NCBI RefSeq assembly: GCF_017813365.1
Contig: NZ_JAGIZA010000003.1
Span: 310,001-374,000 of the forward strand
Direction: 5' to 3'
Source: Roseomonas indoligenes
GTDB taxonomy: Bacteria > Pseudomonadota > Alphaproteobacteria > Acetobacterales > Acetobacteraceae
DNA length: 64,000 nt
A program made the translations under genes and the position numbers. The notes beneath the pieces are model-generated. The model saw only the letters and a list, made by a program, of their open reading frames with translations. It had not been told where the DNA came from and ran no database searches. This document shows, piece by piece, positions 9,475-18,393 of this stretch. The number at the start of each line of letters is the position of its first letter. Positions within the stretch are counted from its first letter, which is position 1.

Positions 9475-10058
9475 GCCGCGTCCCGGCCGCCGCTGCGGCG
9501 GCGCATGGAGGGGCGGCGCGGGCGGGGCGTGTCCACCGACTCCGCCTCGCCCGGCTGAGGCGGAACCTCCACCTCCCCGGGCGGAACGATGACGATGCGG
9601 CCCTCCGACACCTCCACCACCGGCACGACAGCCTTGGTGAAGGGCAGCAGCGTCTCCCGCCCGTTCGCGTCCCGCAGCGTCAGCACGCTGCCGGCTCCGA
9701 AATCCTCGAGCGCGGCGACCGTGCCGAGGACTTCGCCCGCTTCCGTCTCGGCGCGAAGGCCGATCAGGTCCGAGAGGTAAAACTCGTCCTCCTCGGGCTC
9801 GGGCAGCGCGTCGCGGTCGACGTAGAGCTTCGTGCCGGTGAGCTTCGCGGCCGCGTCGCGGTCCGTGACGCCCTCAACCTGCACCAGCCCTTCGGCCAGC
9901 CACTTCAGCACGAAGCGTCGCGCCCCGCCCTCATCCGAGAGCGGGCCGTAACCGGCGATGGCGGCCGGCTCCGCGGTGTGGGAGCGCAGGTGAACCAGCC
10001 CCCTCACCCCGTGCGGGCGGCCGAATTCGCCGACCAGGATGCGACGCGACGCGGACAT
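9471..10058 (-). CDS. rimM: 16S rRNA processing protein
   Basis: A 30S assembly factor that binds S19. The 195 residues comprise an N-terminal RimM domain ([14 protein letters not shown], then the [18 protein letters not shown] stretch) and a C-terminal PRC-barrel ([23 protein letters not shown]). A Pro/Arg-rich C-terminal tail of about 30 residues overlaps the trmD start. Confidence 0.95.
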   Translation of the reverse strand: MSASRRILVGEFGRPHGVRGLVHLRSHTAEPAAIAGYGPLSDEGGARRFVLKWLAEGLVQVEGVTDRDAAAKLTGTKLYVDRDALPEPEEDEFYLSDLIGLRAETEAGEVLGTVAALEDFGAGSVLTLRDANGRETLLPFTKAVVPVVEVSEGRIVIVPPGEVEVPPQPGEAESVDTPRPRRPSMRRRSGGRDAA

Positions 10059-10076
10059 GGCGGAGTGCCGTTATCC

Positions 10077-10421
10077 TCAGGCGTTCGTCGCAGCAGCGGC
10101 CGCGGCGGCACGCTCCTGGGCGCGCTTCTTCGGCGCGGACTGCTTCGGCTGCTCCGGGAACACGGGCATCGGAGCCAGCTCGGCCTTGCCGAGGAACTTC
10201 GCCACGCGGTCCGTCGCCACGGCGCCCTGGCTCAGCCAGTGCTTGATGCGCTCGTCGAAGAGGCGCACGCGCTCGACGTGGTCGGACGGCAGCATCGGGT
10301 TGTAGGAACCCAGGCGCTCGATGAAGCGGCCGTCGCGCGGCGAGCGGCTGTCGGCAACCACGATGTGGTAGTAGGGGCGCTTCTTGGCACCGGCGCGCGC
10401 GAGGCGGATCTTAAGGCCCAT
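10077..10421 (-). CDS. rpsP: 30S ribosomal protein S16
   Basis: The N-terminus [24 protein letters not shown] and the segments [14 protein letters not shown] and [12 protein letters not shown] are diagnostic of S16, a primary 16S rRNA binder. It is 114 residues, with a charged Ala/Lys tail beyond the ~80-residue core. It lies 18 nt upstream of rimM and 33 nt downstream of ffh. Confidence 0.97.
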   Translation of the reverse strand: MGLKIRLARAGAKKRPYYHIVVADSRSPRDGRFIERLGSYNPMLPSDHVERVRLFDERIKHWLSQGAVATDRVAKFLGKAELAPMPVFPEQPKQSAPKKRAQERAAAAAAATNA

Positions 10422-10454
10422 CGATCGTATCCTTAGTCTGTTTCCAACGGTGGT

Positions 10455-11855
10455 TCAGAAGGGGCGCTTGCCGCCCCCCATGCCAGGCAGGAGCGCGCCG
10501 AGACCGCCGCGCATCAACCCCTTCTGGCCGAGCTTGTTCATCCGCTTCATCATCGCGGACATGTCGTCGAACTGCTTCAGCAGCCGGTTCACATCCTGAA
10601 CCGTGACACCGGCACCCGTGGCGATGCGCTTCTTGCGCGACGCCTTGATGATGTCGGGGTTCTTCCGCTCCTTGCGCGTCATCGAGGAAATGATCGCGGA
10701 CTGCCGCCCGATCATCCCGTCATCGATCTTCGCGTTGGCGATCTTGTCCTTCATCGCGCCCAGGCCGGGCAGCATGCCGAGGATCCCCGAAAGGTTCCCC
10801 ATCTTGCCGACCTGCTTCAGCTGCGACGCGAAATCCTCCAGGTCGAACTGACCCTTCTGCATCTTCGCGGCGAGCTTCTCGGCCTCGTCGCGATCGATCG
10901 TCTCCGCCGCGCGCTCCACGAGCGACACGATGTCGCCCATGCCGAGGATGCGCCCGGCGATGCGGGAGGGGTGGAAGTCCTCCAGCGCATCCAGCTTCTC
11001 GCCGGCGCCCAGCAGCCGGATCGGCGCGCCCGTCACGGCCCGCATCGACAGCGCGGCGCCGCCGCGGGCGTCGCCGTCCACGCGCGTCATGACGATGCCG
11101 TTCACGCCCACACGGTCCTGGAAGTTCCGCGCGGTGTTCACCGCGTCCTGGCCGGTCATGGCGTCCACGACCAGCAGCGTCTGGTGCGGCTTCGTCGCGG
11201 CCTTCACCGCGGCGACCTCGTCCATCAGCGCGTCGTCGATCGACAGGCGGCCGGCGGTGTCGAGGATCACGACGTCGTAGAGCTCGCGCCGGGCCGTCTC
11301 CATGGCGCGGGCCGCGATCTCCAGCGGGGTCTGGCCGGGGATGATCGGCAGGCTGGTCACGCCGGTCTGGTTCGCCAGCGTCTGCAGCTGGAGCTGCGCC
11401 GCCGGACGCTGCACGTCCAGCGAGGCCAGCAGGACCTTCTTCTTCTCCCGCGTCCGCAGCCGCAGCGCGATCTTGCCGGAGGTGGTCGTCTTGCCCGAGC
11501 CCTGGAGCCCGACCATCAGGATCGGCACCGGCGACGGCGCGTTCAGGTCCAGGCCCGGTGTGAAGCCATTGGGGGCCTCGGTCCCCTCCCCGCCCCCGAG
11601 CGCCTCGACCAACGCGTCGTTGACGATCTTGATGACCTGCTGGGCGGGCGAGACGCTGCGGATCACCTCCGCGCCCACCGCCCGCTCCCGCACCTTGTTG
11701 ATGAGGTCGCGCGCCACCGGCAGGGCCACATCCGCCTCAAGCAGGGCGATGCGGACCTCGCGCAGGGCCTCGTTCACGTCGGCCTCGGACAGGGACCCGC
11801 GGCGGCGGAGCTTGTCGAAGACGCCGTTCAGGCGGGAGGAGAGCGCCTCGAACAT
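10455..11855 (-). CDS. ffh: signal recognition particle protein Ffh
   Basis: The SRP GTPase that binds 4.5S RNA and signal sequences for co-translational membrane targeting. 466 residues with N, G and M domains in order. P-loop GLQGSGKTT, DTAGRL, TRVDGDARGG and the NG-domain motif DVQRPAA are visible. The Met-rich M domain (MKRMNKLGQKGLMRGG region) is at the C-terminus. It is the first gene of the minus-strand ribosome/SRP operon. Confidence 0.97.
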   Translation of the reverse strand: MFEALSSRLNGVFDKLRRRGSLSEADVNEALREVRIALLEADVALPVARDLINKVRERAVGAEVIRSVSPAQQVIKIVNDALVEALGGGEGTEAPNGFTPGLDLNAPSPVPILMVGLQGSGKTTTSGKIALRLRTREKKKVLLASLDVQRPAAQLQLQTLANQTGVTSLPIIPGQTPLEIAARAMETARRELYDVVILDTAGRLSIDDALMDEVAAVKAATKPHQTLLVVDAMTGQDAVNTARNFQDRVGVNGIVMTRVDGDARGGAALSMRAVTGAPIRLLGAGEKLDALEDFHPSRIAGRILGMGDIVSLVERAAETIDRDEAEKLAAKMQKGQFDLEDFASQLKQVGKMGNLSGILGMLPGLGAMKDKIANAKIDDGMIGRQSAIISSMTRKERKNPDIIKASRKKRIATGAGVTVQDVNRLLKQFDDMSAMMKRMNKLGQKGLMRGGLGALLPGMGGGKRPF

Positions 11856-12260
11856 ACGGGCGGGGTTGACCTCATTCTTGGAACACGCCCATGACCGATC
11901 GCGCCGCTGCGCGAGCCTTCGCGGAGCGGCGGAGCCGGCACCCTGGGGATGGCCGACCGGCGGACGGGACGTGTCCCGGGAGCGGCGCCCTTAAACCGCG
12001 GGGCCAGCGCCGTCAAGCGTGATGCGCCCGCCACAGCCCGGCACGGAACCCATGCTGCACCGCACGACGCAATGTTCACACCCCTAGAATTCTCCTAGAG
12101 GTTGCATAACTTACATTGCATCGCAACCAGAACGCCGATCCGATGTTCAGGTTCTGATTAGGTAGAACTGTCCGGAGTTTCGGTGGTTCCAGGATAGTTG
12201 CACGGATGAGTTGTGGCCGGCAGCTACAGCCGGCTGCCACGGTAAGCGGAGCTGTCAGAG
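11856..12260. other. ffh upstream region, no gene
   Basis: About 400 nt with no credible ORF. The part near ffh is GC-rich. From about 12070 it becomes AT-rich (CTAGAATTCTCCTAG, TTGCATAACTTACATTGCATCGC), fitting promoter DNA. A hairpin candidate with GTGG/CCAC and CCGGC/GCCGG arms lies near 12213-12240. Confidence 0.5.
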
Positions 12261-12461
12261 ATGCAGGATTTGGATACCCCTCCCGATCCGCGCGCTGGAA
12301 GACCAGCGCGTGGCTTAGCCCCGAACGTGGTTCTCACCGCAATCAGGGATCTGGTGCAGCACGCCCGTGCTGCGGAGCTCCCCTTGGCAGACGAGTTGCT
12401 GACCGACATTCTGGCCAAGCTTTGCGGCTGGCCGGTGGAAGAGCTGAACCGGCTTCGCTGA
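12261..12461 (+). CDS. small hypothetical protein (66 aa)
   Basis: A small protein whose C-terminal two thirds look like a real amphipathic helical unit (LTAIRDLVQHARAAELPLAD, then LLTDILAKLCGWPVEELNRL). CGGAG about 10 nt upstream could serve as ribosome-binding site. No family recognised. It is the first of two tiny ORFs in the gene-poor stretch between ffh and tRNA-Glu. The opposite strand also carries open frames, so this call rests on composition alone. Confidence 0.45.
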   Translation: MQDLDTPPDPRAGRPARGLAPNVVLTAIRDLVQHARAAELPLADELLTDILAKLCGWPVEELNRLR

Positions 12462-12697
12462 GCTGCAGCCTCCTTCGGTATGAAGGTCAGGATCCGCATC
12501 CAGAGGGGTATCGGTACCCTGACTGGATGCCGAGGAAGGACAGGGTGGGTGACGAGCCTCCTCCTTAGCACCGGCTCCCCGGGTTGCGTGGGTGCCCCGT
12601 TCCCCCTCGACGATTTGCTGCCTTAGTTGACGCCGCAGTTCGGCCAATCTTGATCGGCACACACCGCACCGAGTCTTGCTGCGCGGGAGTAGGAAGA

Positions 12698-12877
12698 GTG
12701 AATACGGAACGTGACCCGTCTGACAACTCGGCCGCTGGAGTTGCGCTGGCTGCCCTGAGACGGATCGTCGATGACCGCGCCGATCGGGCTGAGTTGCTCC
12801 GGCGCTGGGACCTGCTGGATCGGGAAGAGCGGAAGCACCTCCTGGCGCTCACGCGGACGATGGCTGGAGGTGAATAG
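12698..12877 (+). CDS. small hypothetical protein (59 aa)
   Basis: A GTG start with GGGAG about 8 nt upstream gives a 59-residue, highly charged, helix-prone protein (ALAALRRIVDDRADRAELLR, then WDLLDREERKHLLALTRTMA). An ATG at 12584 would add 38 residues of less protein-like sequence, so the GTG is preferred. Function unknown. It lies 136 nt before the end of the convergent XRE gene. Confidence 0.45.
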   Translation: MNTERDPSDNSAAGVALAALRRIVDDRADRAELLRRWDLLDREERKHLLALTRTMAGGE

Positions 12878-13014
12878 CCACGCGCGGCGTTCGTAGGGCC
12901 AAAGAAGCCAGCTACAAGGCCTCCACCCCGATCGCAGCTGTCCACCTGCCACAATGCATTCGATTTCGGGAGGCGTATCCCTAGGACAGCGGGACTGGTC
13001 GGAGGGTACGTCGC

Positions 13015-13248
13015 CTACAAAGCCGCCTTCCTCAGTCTTATCCCGGCCCCACCGGCCTCAGGTTCCGTAAACTCGACCCCAGCGGCCCCGAGGGCGGAGC
13101 GGATCGCGACGACGGTGGCGCCATAAGGTCGGTTCCGACCGCTCTCCAGGTTCACGATCGTCTGCCTGGAGCACCCTGCTATCGTTGCGAGATATTGCTC
13201 ACTCCACCCCAGCAACTCGCGGGCTTGTCGGCATAGCTCAGGCGTCAT
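13015..13248 (-). CDS. XRE-family helix-turn-helix regulator
   Basis: A 77-residue single-domain DNA-binding protein. The HTH is canonical: ARELLGWSEQYLATIAG, then CSRQTIVNLESGRNRPYGAT, followed by a helix ending near GVEF. Small XRE regulators of this kind often act on neighbouring genes or themselves. The adjacent minus-strand PEP-CTERM gene is terminated before it, so they are separate units. Confidence 0.85.
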   Translation of the reverse strand: MTPELCRQARELLGWSEQYLATIAGCSRQTIVNLESGRNRPYGATVVAIRSALGAAGVEFTEPEAGGAGIRLRKAAL

Positions 13249-13295
13249 GCAACCACCCTCTTGAGACGCGGGTAAACCCTGCCCTGTTTTCGGCC

Positions 13296-13334
13296 GAAAG
13301 TCCGACGCCGCCCCATCTCCGGAGCGGCGTCGGG
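13296..13334 (-). terminator. terminator of the PEP-CTERM gene
   Basis: A 10-bp stem (CCGACGCCGC at 13302-13311 with GCGGCGTCGG at 13324-13333), 6 nt past the stop at 13339. It is followed on the minus strand by a short ACTTTCGG stretch, a weak U-tract. Confidence 0.65.
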
Positions 13335-13338
13335 TGCA

Positions 13339-14097
13339 CTACACCGCGATCTTCGCCCTACGCCGCCGGACGAGACCTAGGCCAAGGAGGCCGGCACCAA
13401 GCAGAGCGATGGAGGCCGGCTCCGGCACGGCGACCACCGCGGCTTCGAAGTTGTATGTCGTCGTTCCCGAGGTCCGCCCGAGCACCACGTTGTCAGCGAA
13501 GGCGTGGTAGGCGTTCGAGAAGCCCGATCCCACTCCAACGCTGATGGCCGACACGTAGGCGTTCGCGCTGTAGCTGTTCTTCCAATCCTGGACGGTCTGG
13601 TTGACCTGCGAGCCGTTCTGGAGCGTCACGCCGGAGCCGGAGACAAACTGGTAAAACAGGTCGTTGAAGGTCGTGGTGTACCAGGTGTCGCGAGAGGTGT
13701 TCCCGTAGGTGCCGTTGTACACGCCTTCCCAGATCAATTCGCTCCGGCGCCCGTTGTCGTAGATGTGGAGGCGGAGAGCCGGCGTTTGATCGGAGTTGTA
13801 AGCACCGCTGCTGTTCGCCGCGACCAGCCAATCGAACGAAATCCCCAGCACCGTGCTCAGCAGGCCGAGATTGCTGGCTGGGTTATAGTAATTCCCTAAT
13901 GAATAACGAGTTCGGTCGCCGAACATCTCCACCGACCCATTGCCGGATCGCGGAACCGTCGATGTGATAGTGCTGGAACCGCCGCCGCTATTCTCGCCGG
14001 GAATGGTGCCCCAAGTCGTGTTGGGAAGCACGACATCCGCATGCGCTGCCCCTCCCCAACAAGCCACCGCCACTCCCGCCAACAGTAAAGCTCGCAT
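13339..14097 (-). CDS. secreted PEP-CTERM sorting-domain protein
   Basis: A 252-residue exported protein with a cleavable signal peptide ending near AAHAD. The middle is rich in Ser, Thr, Asn and Gly and probably forms a beta-sandwich. It ends with the PEP-CTERM sorting signal: VPEPASIALLGAGLLGLGLV followed by RRRRAK. Such proteins are processed by an exosortase, usually for export with exopolysaccharide; no exosortase is in this window. MRALLLAG at 14097 is the preferred start. An in-frame ATG at 14112 would add five residues. The mature part shows lower GC codon choice than its neighbours. Confidence 0.88.
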   Translation of the reverse strand: MRALLLAGVAVACWGGAAHADVVLPNTTWGTIPGENSGGGSSTITSTVPRSGNGSVEMFGDRTRYSLGNYYNPASNLGLLSTVLGISFDWLVAANSSGAYNSDQTPALRLHIYDNGRRSELIWEGVYNGTYGNTSRDTWYTTTFNDLFYQFVSGSGVTLQNGSQVNQTVQDWKNSYSANAYVSAISVGVGSGFSNAYHAFADNVVLGRTSGTTTYNFEAAVVAVPEPASIALLGAGLLGLGLVRRRRAKIAV

Positions 14098-14643
14098 CGA
14101 GCCTGCCCCCACAATCTCCAGCCTTCAAACGGCTGCGCAGTTGGAATGGCAAGTTGCGTGCCCCCAGCGAAACCCTTTGTTTTACAACGATTTGGACTCA
14201 ACAAAACCTTCGGAAATGCATCAAACGTTAAGTTCTTCGACGCGAAGGCATTGGTGCTGTGTCACCTCGCCCGAGATTTCCACCGGCCCATCAGGCAGGA
14301 CAAAAAAGCGCCTCACCGAGCACTCCCGAGCCTCGGCCAGGGCCTCTCATGGTCCGATACGGCATTTCGAGACCAGACCTAGCTTGGGCCAGCCGGACAT
14401 GATGAGCTGACGCTGCGTTCTTCAGCCGCAGCGTAAACCGGGTAATCCATCCAGCGACTATCACTGTACCTGCTGCACCCGTGCAGCACGGACGAAAAAT
14501 CCTGCAACGTCACAAAGCCTGACGTCCGCGTCCGATTGATCCTGCTTCCAATTACGGCCTGAACAGCAGTTCAAATACCGGGGTAAAGGAATAGTGGGCC
14601 GCAGCCGGCAGTAACACCGATAATCAGTGAAGCCGCTGAGAGA
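14098..14643. other. gene-poor, AT-richer region before tRNA-Glu
   Basis: About 545 nt without a convincing gene. Open frames here lack ribosome-binding sites and protein-like composition. The stretch near 14400-14620 has several short AT-rich patches. It presumably holds the promoter of the PEP-CTERM gene. Its position next to a tRNA makes it a possible old integration site, but I saw no integrase or duplicated tRNA end. Confidence 0.4.
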
Positions 14644-14719
14644 TGGCGTCCCCTACGGGATTCGAACCCGTGTCGCCGCCGTGAAAGGGCAGTGTCCTAG
14701 GCCTCTAGACGAAGGGGAC
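14644..14719 (-). tRNA. tRNA-Glu (TTC)
   Basis: A 76-nt cloverleaf on the minus strand. The acceptor stem GTCCCCT pairs with AGGGGAC, the discriminator is G and CCA is encoded. The anticodon arm is CTGCC-CTTTCAC-GGCGG with anticodon TTC. The T loop is GTTCGAATC. Confidence 0.96.
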
Positions 14720-14767
14720 AAGCGCGGCCGGTCCTTACAACGCCTCGCCCTCCCCGTCCAGCACCCC

Positions 14768-15463
14768 TCAAAGGGCCAGTGGCGCCTCCGGCGGAACCAG
14801 CGGCGCGCGCGGCGAAGGTGGCGCGTCCGCGCTCGCCGGCGCTGCGGGCGGAAGCTCCGTCCGCGTCGGCGCCTCGGTGCGCGGCACGGGATTGCCCGGC
14901 GGCGGGCCGCCAGTCCCCCCCGCCTGGGGCGGATCGGCGCGCACGGGCCCCTCTACCCGAGATGGCGCCTGCTGGCCCGGCGGTACGGCCGCCGCAGCCG
15001 CAGCCGCGTCCGGCACGGTGTAATCCGGCACGATCCGCGCCTGGGCCCCGGCAATCACCAGCACCTTCTGCCCTATCGGCAGTGGCGGCACGTCGCGCTG
15101 GGTGACGTTCACCAACTCCCCGTTCGTCTTGCGGACGATGTACTCGGTGGCCCGATTATCATTGATCACGCGCTCGGTCGCCGAGCCAAAAAGGCCGCCG
15201 ACGAGCCCACCGCCGACTCCGGCCAGGGCAGAGGTGAGATTGCTGCCCGGCGTCGCGCCCCCGACGATGCCGCCCGCCGCCGCGCCTACCGCCGCGCCCG
15301 TCGTACCATCCGACGAAATCTGGATATCCCGCGCGCCGATGATCACGCCCTGCTGCACCGGGTTGGCCTGCTGAACCGCCCGGGTCGAGTAGGTATCGGC
15401 CGAGTAGTCGCTACCACAGCCAGCGAGGAGAAGCAGGGGGAGGAGAAAGCGGCAGGGATGCAT
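14768..15463 (-). CDS. glycine-zipper outer-membrane lipoprotein (SlyB/Pcp-like)
   Basis: A 231-residue lipoprotein with lipobox LAGC near residue 17. The next 100 residues match the SlyB/Pcp pattern: an unusual conserved VIIGARDIQI strand, two glycine-zipper helices (GAAVGAAAGGIVGG and ALAGVGGGLVGGLFG), then EYIVRKTNGELVNVTQ and LPIGQKVLVI. The last ~85 residues are a Pro/Ala-rich tail not normally present. ATG 15463 puts the signal peptide at the N-terminus; an upstream ATG at 15502 is rejected. Role: envelope integrity, by family. Confidence 0.85.
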   Translation of the reverse strand: MHPCRFLLPLLLLAGCGSDYSADTYSTRAVQQANPVQQGVIIGARDIQISSDGTTGAAVGAAAGGIVGGATPGSNLTSALAGVGGGLVGGLFGSATERVINDNRATEYIVRKTNGELVNVTQRDVPPLPIGQKVLVIAGAQARIVPDYTVPDAAAAAAAVPPGQQAPSRVEGPVRADPPQAGGTGGPPPGNPVPRTEAPTRTELPPAAPASADAPPSPRAPLVPPEAPLAL

Positions 15464-15584
15464 GAAAGCTCCGCGTTGTCCGGCGCGCAGGGGCGGGTCC
15501 ATCGGGCCGCCCCGGAGACCTTGCGCGGCCAGTTAAGGGCCACGGCGGCGCTGCACAACCCACCAGCTTCCCGGCCGGGACAGG

Positions 15585-17378
15585 TCAGGCCGGCGCTGCA
15601 TCCTGCACGTGAAGGCAGGCCGAGACCTCGCCATTCCAGCTTTCCGCCCGCAGCGCACCGCAGAGATGCAGCGGCACGCCGCGGGACCGGAGGAGGAGGT
15701 CGGCCAAGGGCCCTTCCTTCGCGCGGAAGCACACGGCCTTTAGCCGCCCGCCCCCCTCCCCTTCCAAGAAGAGGCGGATGGTTCCGCCCTCTTTTCCAAC
15801 CCTGTCGGCCCGCACCACGCGCGCGCGGCGCACGGCAAACAACGGCTCGTCATTTCCCGTTCCAAAAGGCGCCAGGCGGGCCACCTGCTCCGCCAGTGCG
15901 GTGTTCGCGGCGGCGACGGAGAGGGTTCCCTCCACGACCAGCGCGACCGAATCCGGCAGATCCGCCGCACGCGCGAGCCGCTCCTCGAGAAAGGCTCGCA
16001 CCGCAGCCAGCCGCTCCGCCCGGAAGGAGAAGCCGGCCGCCATGGCGTGCCCGCCCCCTATCTCCAGGAGCCCCGCCTGCCGCGCCGCGATGATCGCCGC
16101 ACCCAGGTCCAGCCCGGCCACGGACCGCCCGGAGCCCTTGGCCATCCCGTCCGCCACCCCCGCCACCAGGGCCGGCCGGTTGAACCGCTCCTTCACCCGC
16201 CCTGCGACGATGCCGACCACGCCGGGATGCCACCCCTCCCCGAGGATCAGCAGCACCGGCCGCCCCTCGGCGGCCTGCATCTCGGCCATGGCGAGGGCGG
16301 AGCCCAGCACCTCGGCCTCCACCTCCTGGCGCCGGCGATTGGTGGAATCCAGGCTCTCCGCCTTGGTGCGCGCCTCCAGCGGATCATCCTCAACCAGCAG
16401 CCGAAGGGCCAGGTCGCTCTCCCCGATCCGGCCGGAGGCGTTGAGCCGAGGGCCGATCCCGAAACCCAGGGAGAGTGCTGTCGGGGCGTCCTTCACCCCC
16501 GCCACCTCCAGCAGCGCCGCGATCCCCGGCCGCCCGCGCCGCGCCATCACCCGCAGCCCTTGCGCGACCAGCGCCCGGTTCAGCCCGGTCAGCGGCATCA
16601 CGTCGCAGACCGTCGCCGTCGCGACCAGGTCCAGCAGGTCCAGCAGCGGCGGCTCCGCCCGCCCCTCGAAGAAGCCGGCCTTCCGCAACGCCCGGTGAAG
16701 CGCCACCGCCGCCATGAAGCAAACCCCGGCGGCGCAGAGCCCGCGCAGCCCGGAATCGCAGTCCAGCCGGTTGGGATTCACCGTCGCGAGGATCGCTGGC
16801 GGCGGACCTTCCGCCTTGTGGTGGTCCAGCACCACCACGTCCGCCCGTCCGCGGGCCGCCTCCAGCGCCTTGTGCGCCGCGATCCCGCAATCAACGCATA
16901 CGATCAGCCCCGCCCCCCCATCGCAGAGGGCCGCGATGGCCGGCGCATTGGGCCCGTAGCCCTCCTTGATCCGGTCCGGAACGTAGTGGCTGGCGGACAC
17001 GCCGAGGTCCCGCAGCACGCGCAACATCAGCGCCCCGGCACAGGCCCCGTCCGCGTCGTAGTCGGCGAAGATCGCCACCTTCTCCCCGGACCGTACCGCC
17101 TGGGCCAACCGCCCGGCCGCCACGTCCATGTCCTTCAGAGAGGAAGGGTCAGGCATCAGGGCCCGCAGCCGCGGCTCCAGGAAATCCGCCGCTGCCTCAA
17201 GGCCCACGCCGCGCGAGGCCAGCATCCGCCCGACGATCTCCGGAACGTCCAGCCGCTGGGCAATGGCCAGTCCCGTGCGCTCGTTTCCTTCCCGCCAGAC
17301 CCAGCGGCGGCCGGTCGCGCTCCGGGAGACGCCGAGAACGGCCTCCCCCGCTTCTTCCGTGACGGGCGTCTCCGTCAT
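15585..17378 (-). CDS. recJ: single-stranded-DNA-specific exonuclease RecJ
   Basis: A 5'-3' ssDNA exonuclease of the DHH family acting in recombination and mismatch repair. About 597 residues. Motifs in order: FADYDADGACAGAL, CVDCGIAA, VVLDHHKAEG, a GPRLNASGRIGESDLAL segment, then the DHHA1 stretch ending SGRSVAGLDLG and the GGGHAMAAGF motif. Start choice is uncertain: ATG 17378 leaves 7 nt after glpX, whereas ATG 17393 overlaps it by 8 nt, and neither has a clear Shine-Dalgarno. Confidence 0.94.
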   Translation of the reverse strand: MTETPVTEEAGEAVLGVSRSATGRRWVWREGNERTGLAIAQRLDVPEIVGRMLASRGVGLEAAADFLEPRLRALMPDPSSLKDMDVAAGRLAQAVRSGEKVAIFADYDADGACAGALMLRVLRDLGVSASHYVPDRIKEGYGPNAPAIAALCDGGAGLIVCVDCGIAAHKALEAARGRADVVVLDHHKAEGPPPAILATVNPNRLDCDSGLRGLCAAGVCFMAAVALHRALRKAGFFEGRAEPPLLDLLDLVATATVCDVMPLTGLNRALVAQGLRVMARRGRPGIAALLEVAGVKDAPTALSLGFGIGPRLNASGRIGESDLALRLLVEDDPLEARTKAESLDSTNRRRQEVEAEVLGSALAMAEMQAAEGRPVLLILGEGWHPGVVGIVAGRVKERFNRPALVAGVADGMAKGSGRSVAGLDLGAAIIAARQAGLLEIGGGHAMAAGFSFRAERLAAVRAFLEERLARAADLPDSVALVVEGTLSVAAANTALAEQVARLAPFGTGNDEPLFAVRRARVVRADRVGKEGGTIRLFLEGEGGGRLKAVCFRAKEGPLADLLLRSRGVPLHLCGALRAESWNGEVSACLHVQDAAPA

Positions 17379-17385
17379 CAATCCA

Positions 17386-18393
17386 TCAGGCAAGGTAGGT
17401 GTTCGGCTTGACCGTGAAGTTGTGGTGCCCCTCCACGTAGCGCACCGTCCCCGTCTTGCTCCGCATGACGATGGAGTGCGTGACCGCCGAGGTCGCCGTG
17501 CGCCGCACCCCGCGCAGCATCGCGCCCGAGGTGACGCCGGTCGCGGAGAACATCACGTCGCCCTTCGCCATCTCCTCCACGCTGAAGATCTTGTCCGGGT
17601 CCGTGATCCCCATGGACTTGGCGCGCTCGCGCTGCGTCTCGTCCTCGTAGATCAGCCGGCCCTGCATCTGCCCGCCGATGCAGCGCAGCGCCGCAGCCGC
17701 CAGCACGCCCTCCGGCGCCCCGCCCCAGCCCAGGTAGATGTCGACCCCCGCCTCGGGCTGCGAGCAGGCCACCACGCCCGCCACGTCGCCGTCCGGGATC
17801 AGCATGATGCGCGCCCCGGCCTCGCGGCAGGCGCGGATGATCTCCTTGTGGCGGTCGCGGTCCAGCGTGCAGACCACCAGGTCCTCGATCGCGCACTTCT
17901 TCGCCTGGGCGAGGTTGCGAAGGTTCTCCTTCGCGCCGGCATCGATGTGCACCACCCCGTCCGGCAGGCCCGGGCCCACCGCGATCTTGTCCATGTAGAT
18001 GTCGGGGGCGTGCAGGAAGCCGCCCTTCTCCGCCACGGCCAGCGTCGCGATCGCGTTCGGCATGCCGCGCGCGCAAATGGAGGTGCCCTCCAGCGGGTCC
18101 ACCGCGATGTCCACCTCCGGCCCGCCGGCGCCCACCTTCTCGCCGATATAGAGCATCGGCGCCTCGTCCATCTCGCCCTCGCCGATCACCACCGTGCCGG
18201 CAATGGCCACGCTGTCGAAGGCGCGGCGCATGGCGTCCACCGCCGCGCCGTCGGCGGCGTTCTTGTCGCCCCGGCCGATCCAGCGGGAGGAGGCGATGGC
18301 CGCCGCCTCCGTCACGCGCACCAGTTCAAGCGCCAGGTTGCGGTCGCTCTGCAGGGGGGCATCGGGGTTGATGCCGGCGCGGGTGATGCTCAT
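17386..18393 (-). CDS. glpX: class II fructose-1,6-bisphosphatase
   Basis: Hydrolyses fructose-1,6-bisphosphate in gluconeogenesis. 335 residues with GlpX signatures: RWIGRGDKNAADGAAVDAMR, VIGEGEMDEAPMLYIGE and the metal-binding DIAVDPLEGT. It overlaps the hom stop by 4 nt and is followed closely by recJ, so hom-glpX-recJ are probably co-transcribed. Confidence 0.97.
   Translation of the reverse strand: MSITRAGINPDAPLQSDRNLALELVRVTEAAAIASSRWIGRGDKNAADGAAVDAMRRAFDSVAIAGTVVIGEGEMDEAPMLYIGEKVGAGGPEVDIAVDPLEGTSICARGMPNAIATLAVAEKGGFLHAPDIYMDKIAVGPGLPDGVVHIDAGAKENLRNLAQAKKCAIEDLVVCTLDRDRHKEIIRACREAGARIMLIPDGDVAGVVACSQPEAGVDIYLGWGGAPEGVLAAAALRCIGGQMQGRLIYEDETQRERAKSMGITDPDKIFSVEEMAKGDVMFSATGVTSGAMLRGVRRTATSAVTHSIVMRSKTGTVRYVEGHHNFTVKPNTYLA

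Noticed and set aside
12213-12240. Hairpin near 12213 as a terminator
   Set aside because: Arms do not pair cleanly and there is no T-run or gene end at this position.
14627-16093. Long plus-strand ORF of 488 residues
   Set aside because: It covers tRNA-Glu, the SlyB-like gene and the end of recJ on the opposite strand and is Arg/Pro-rich, a shadow frame of high-GC DNA.
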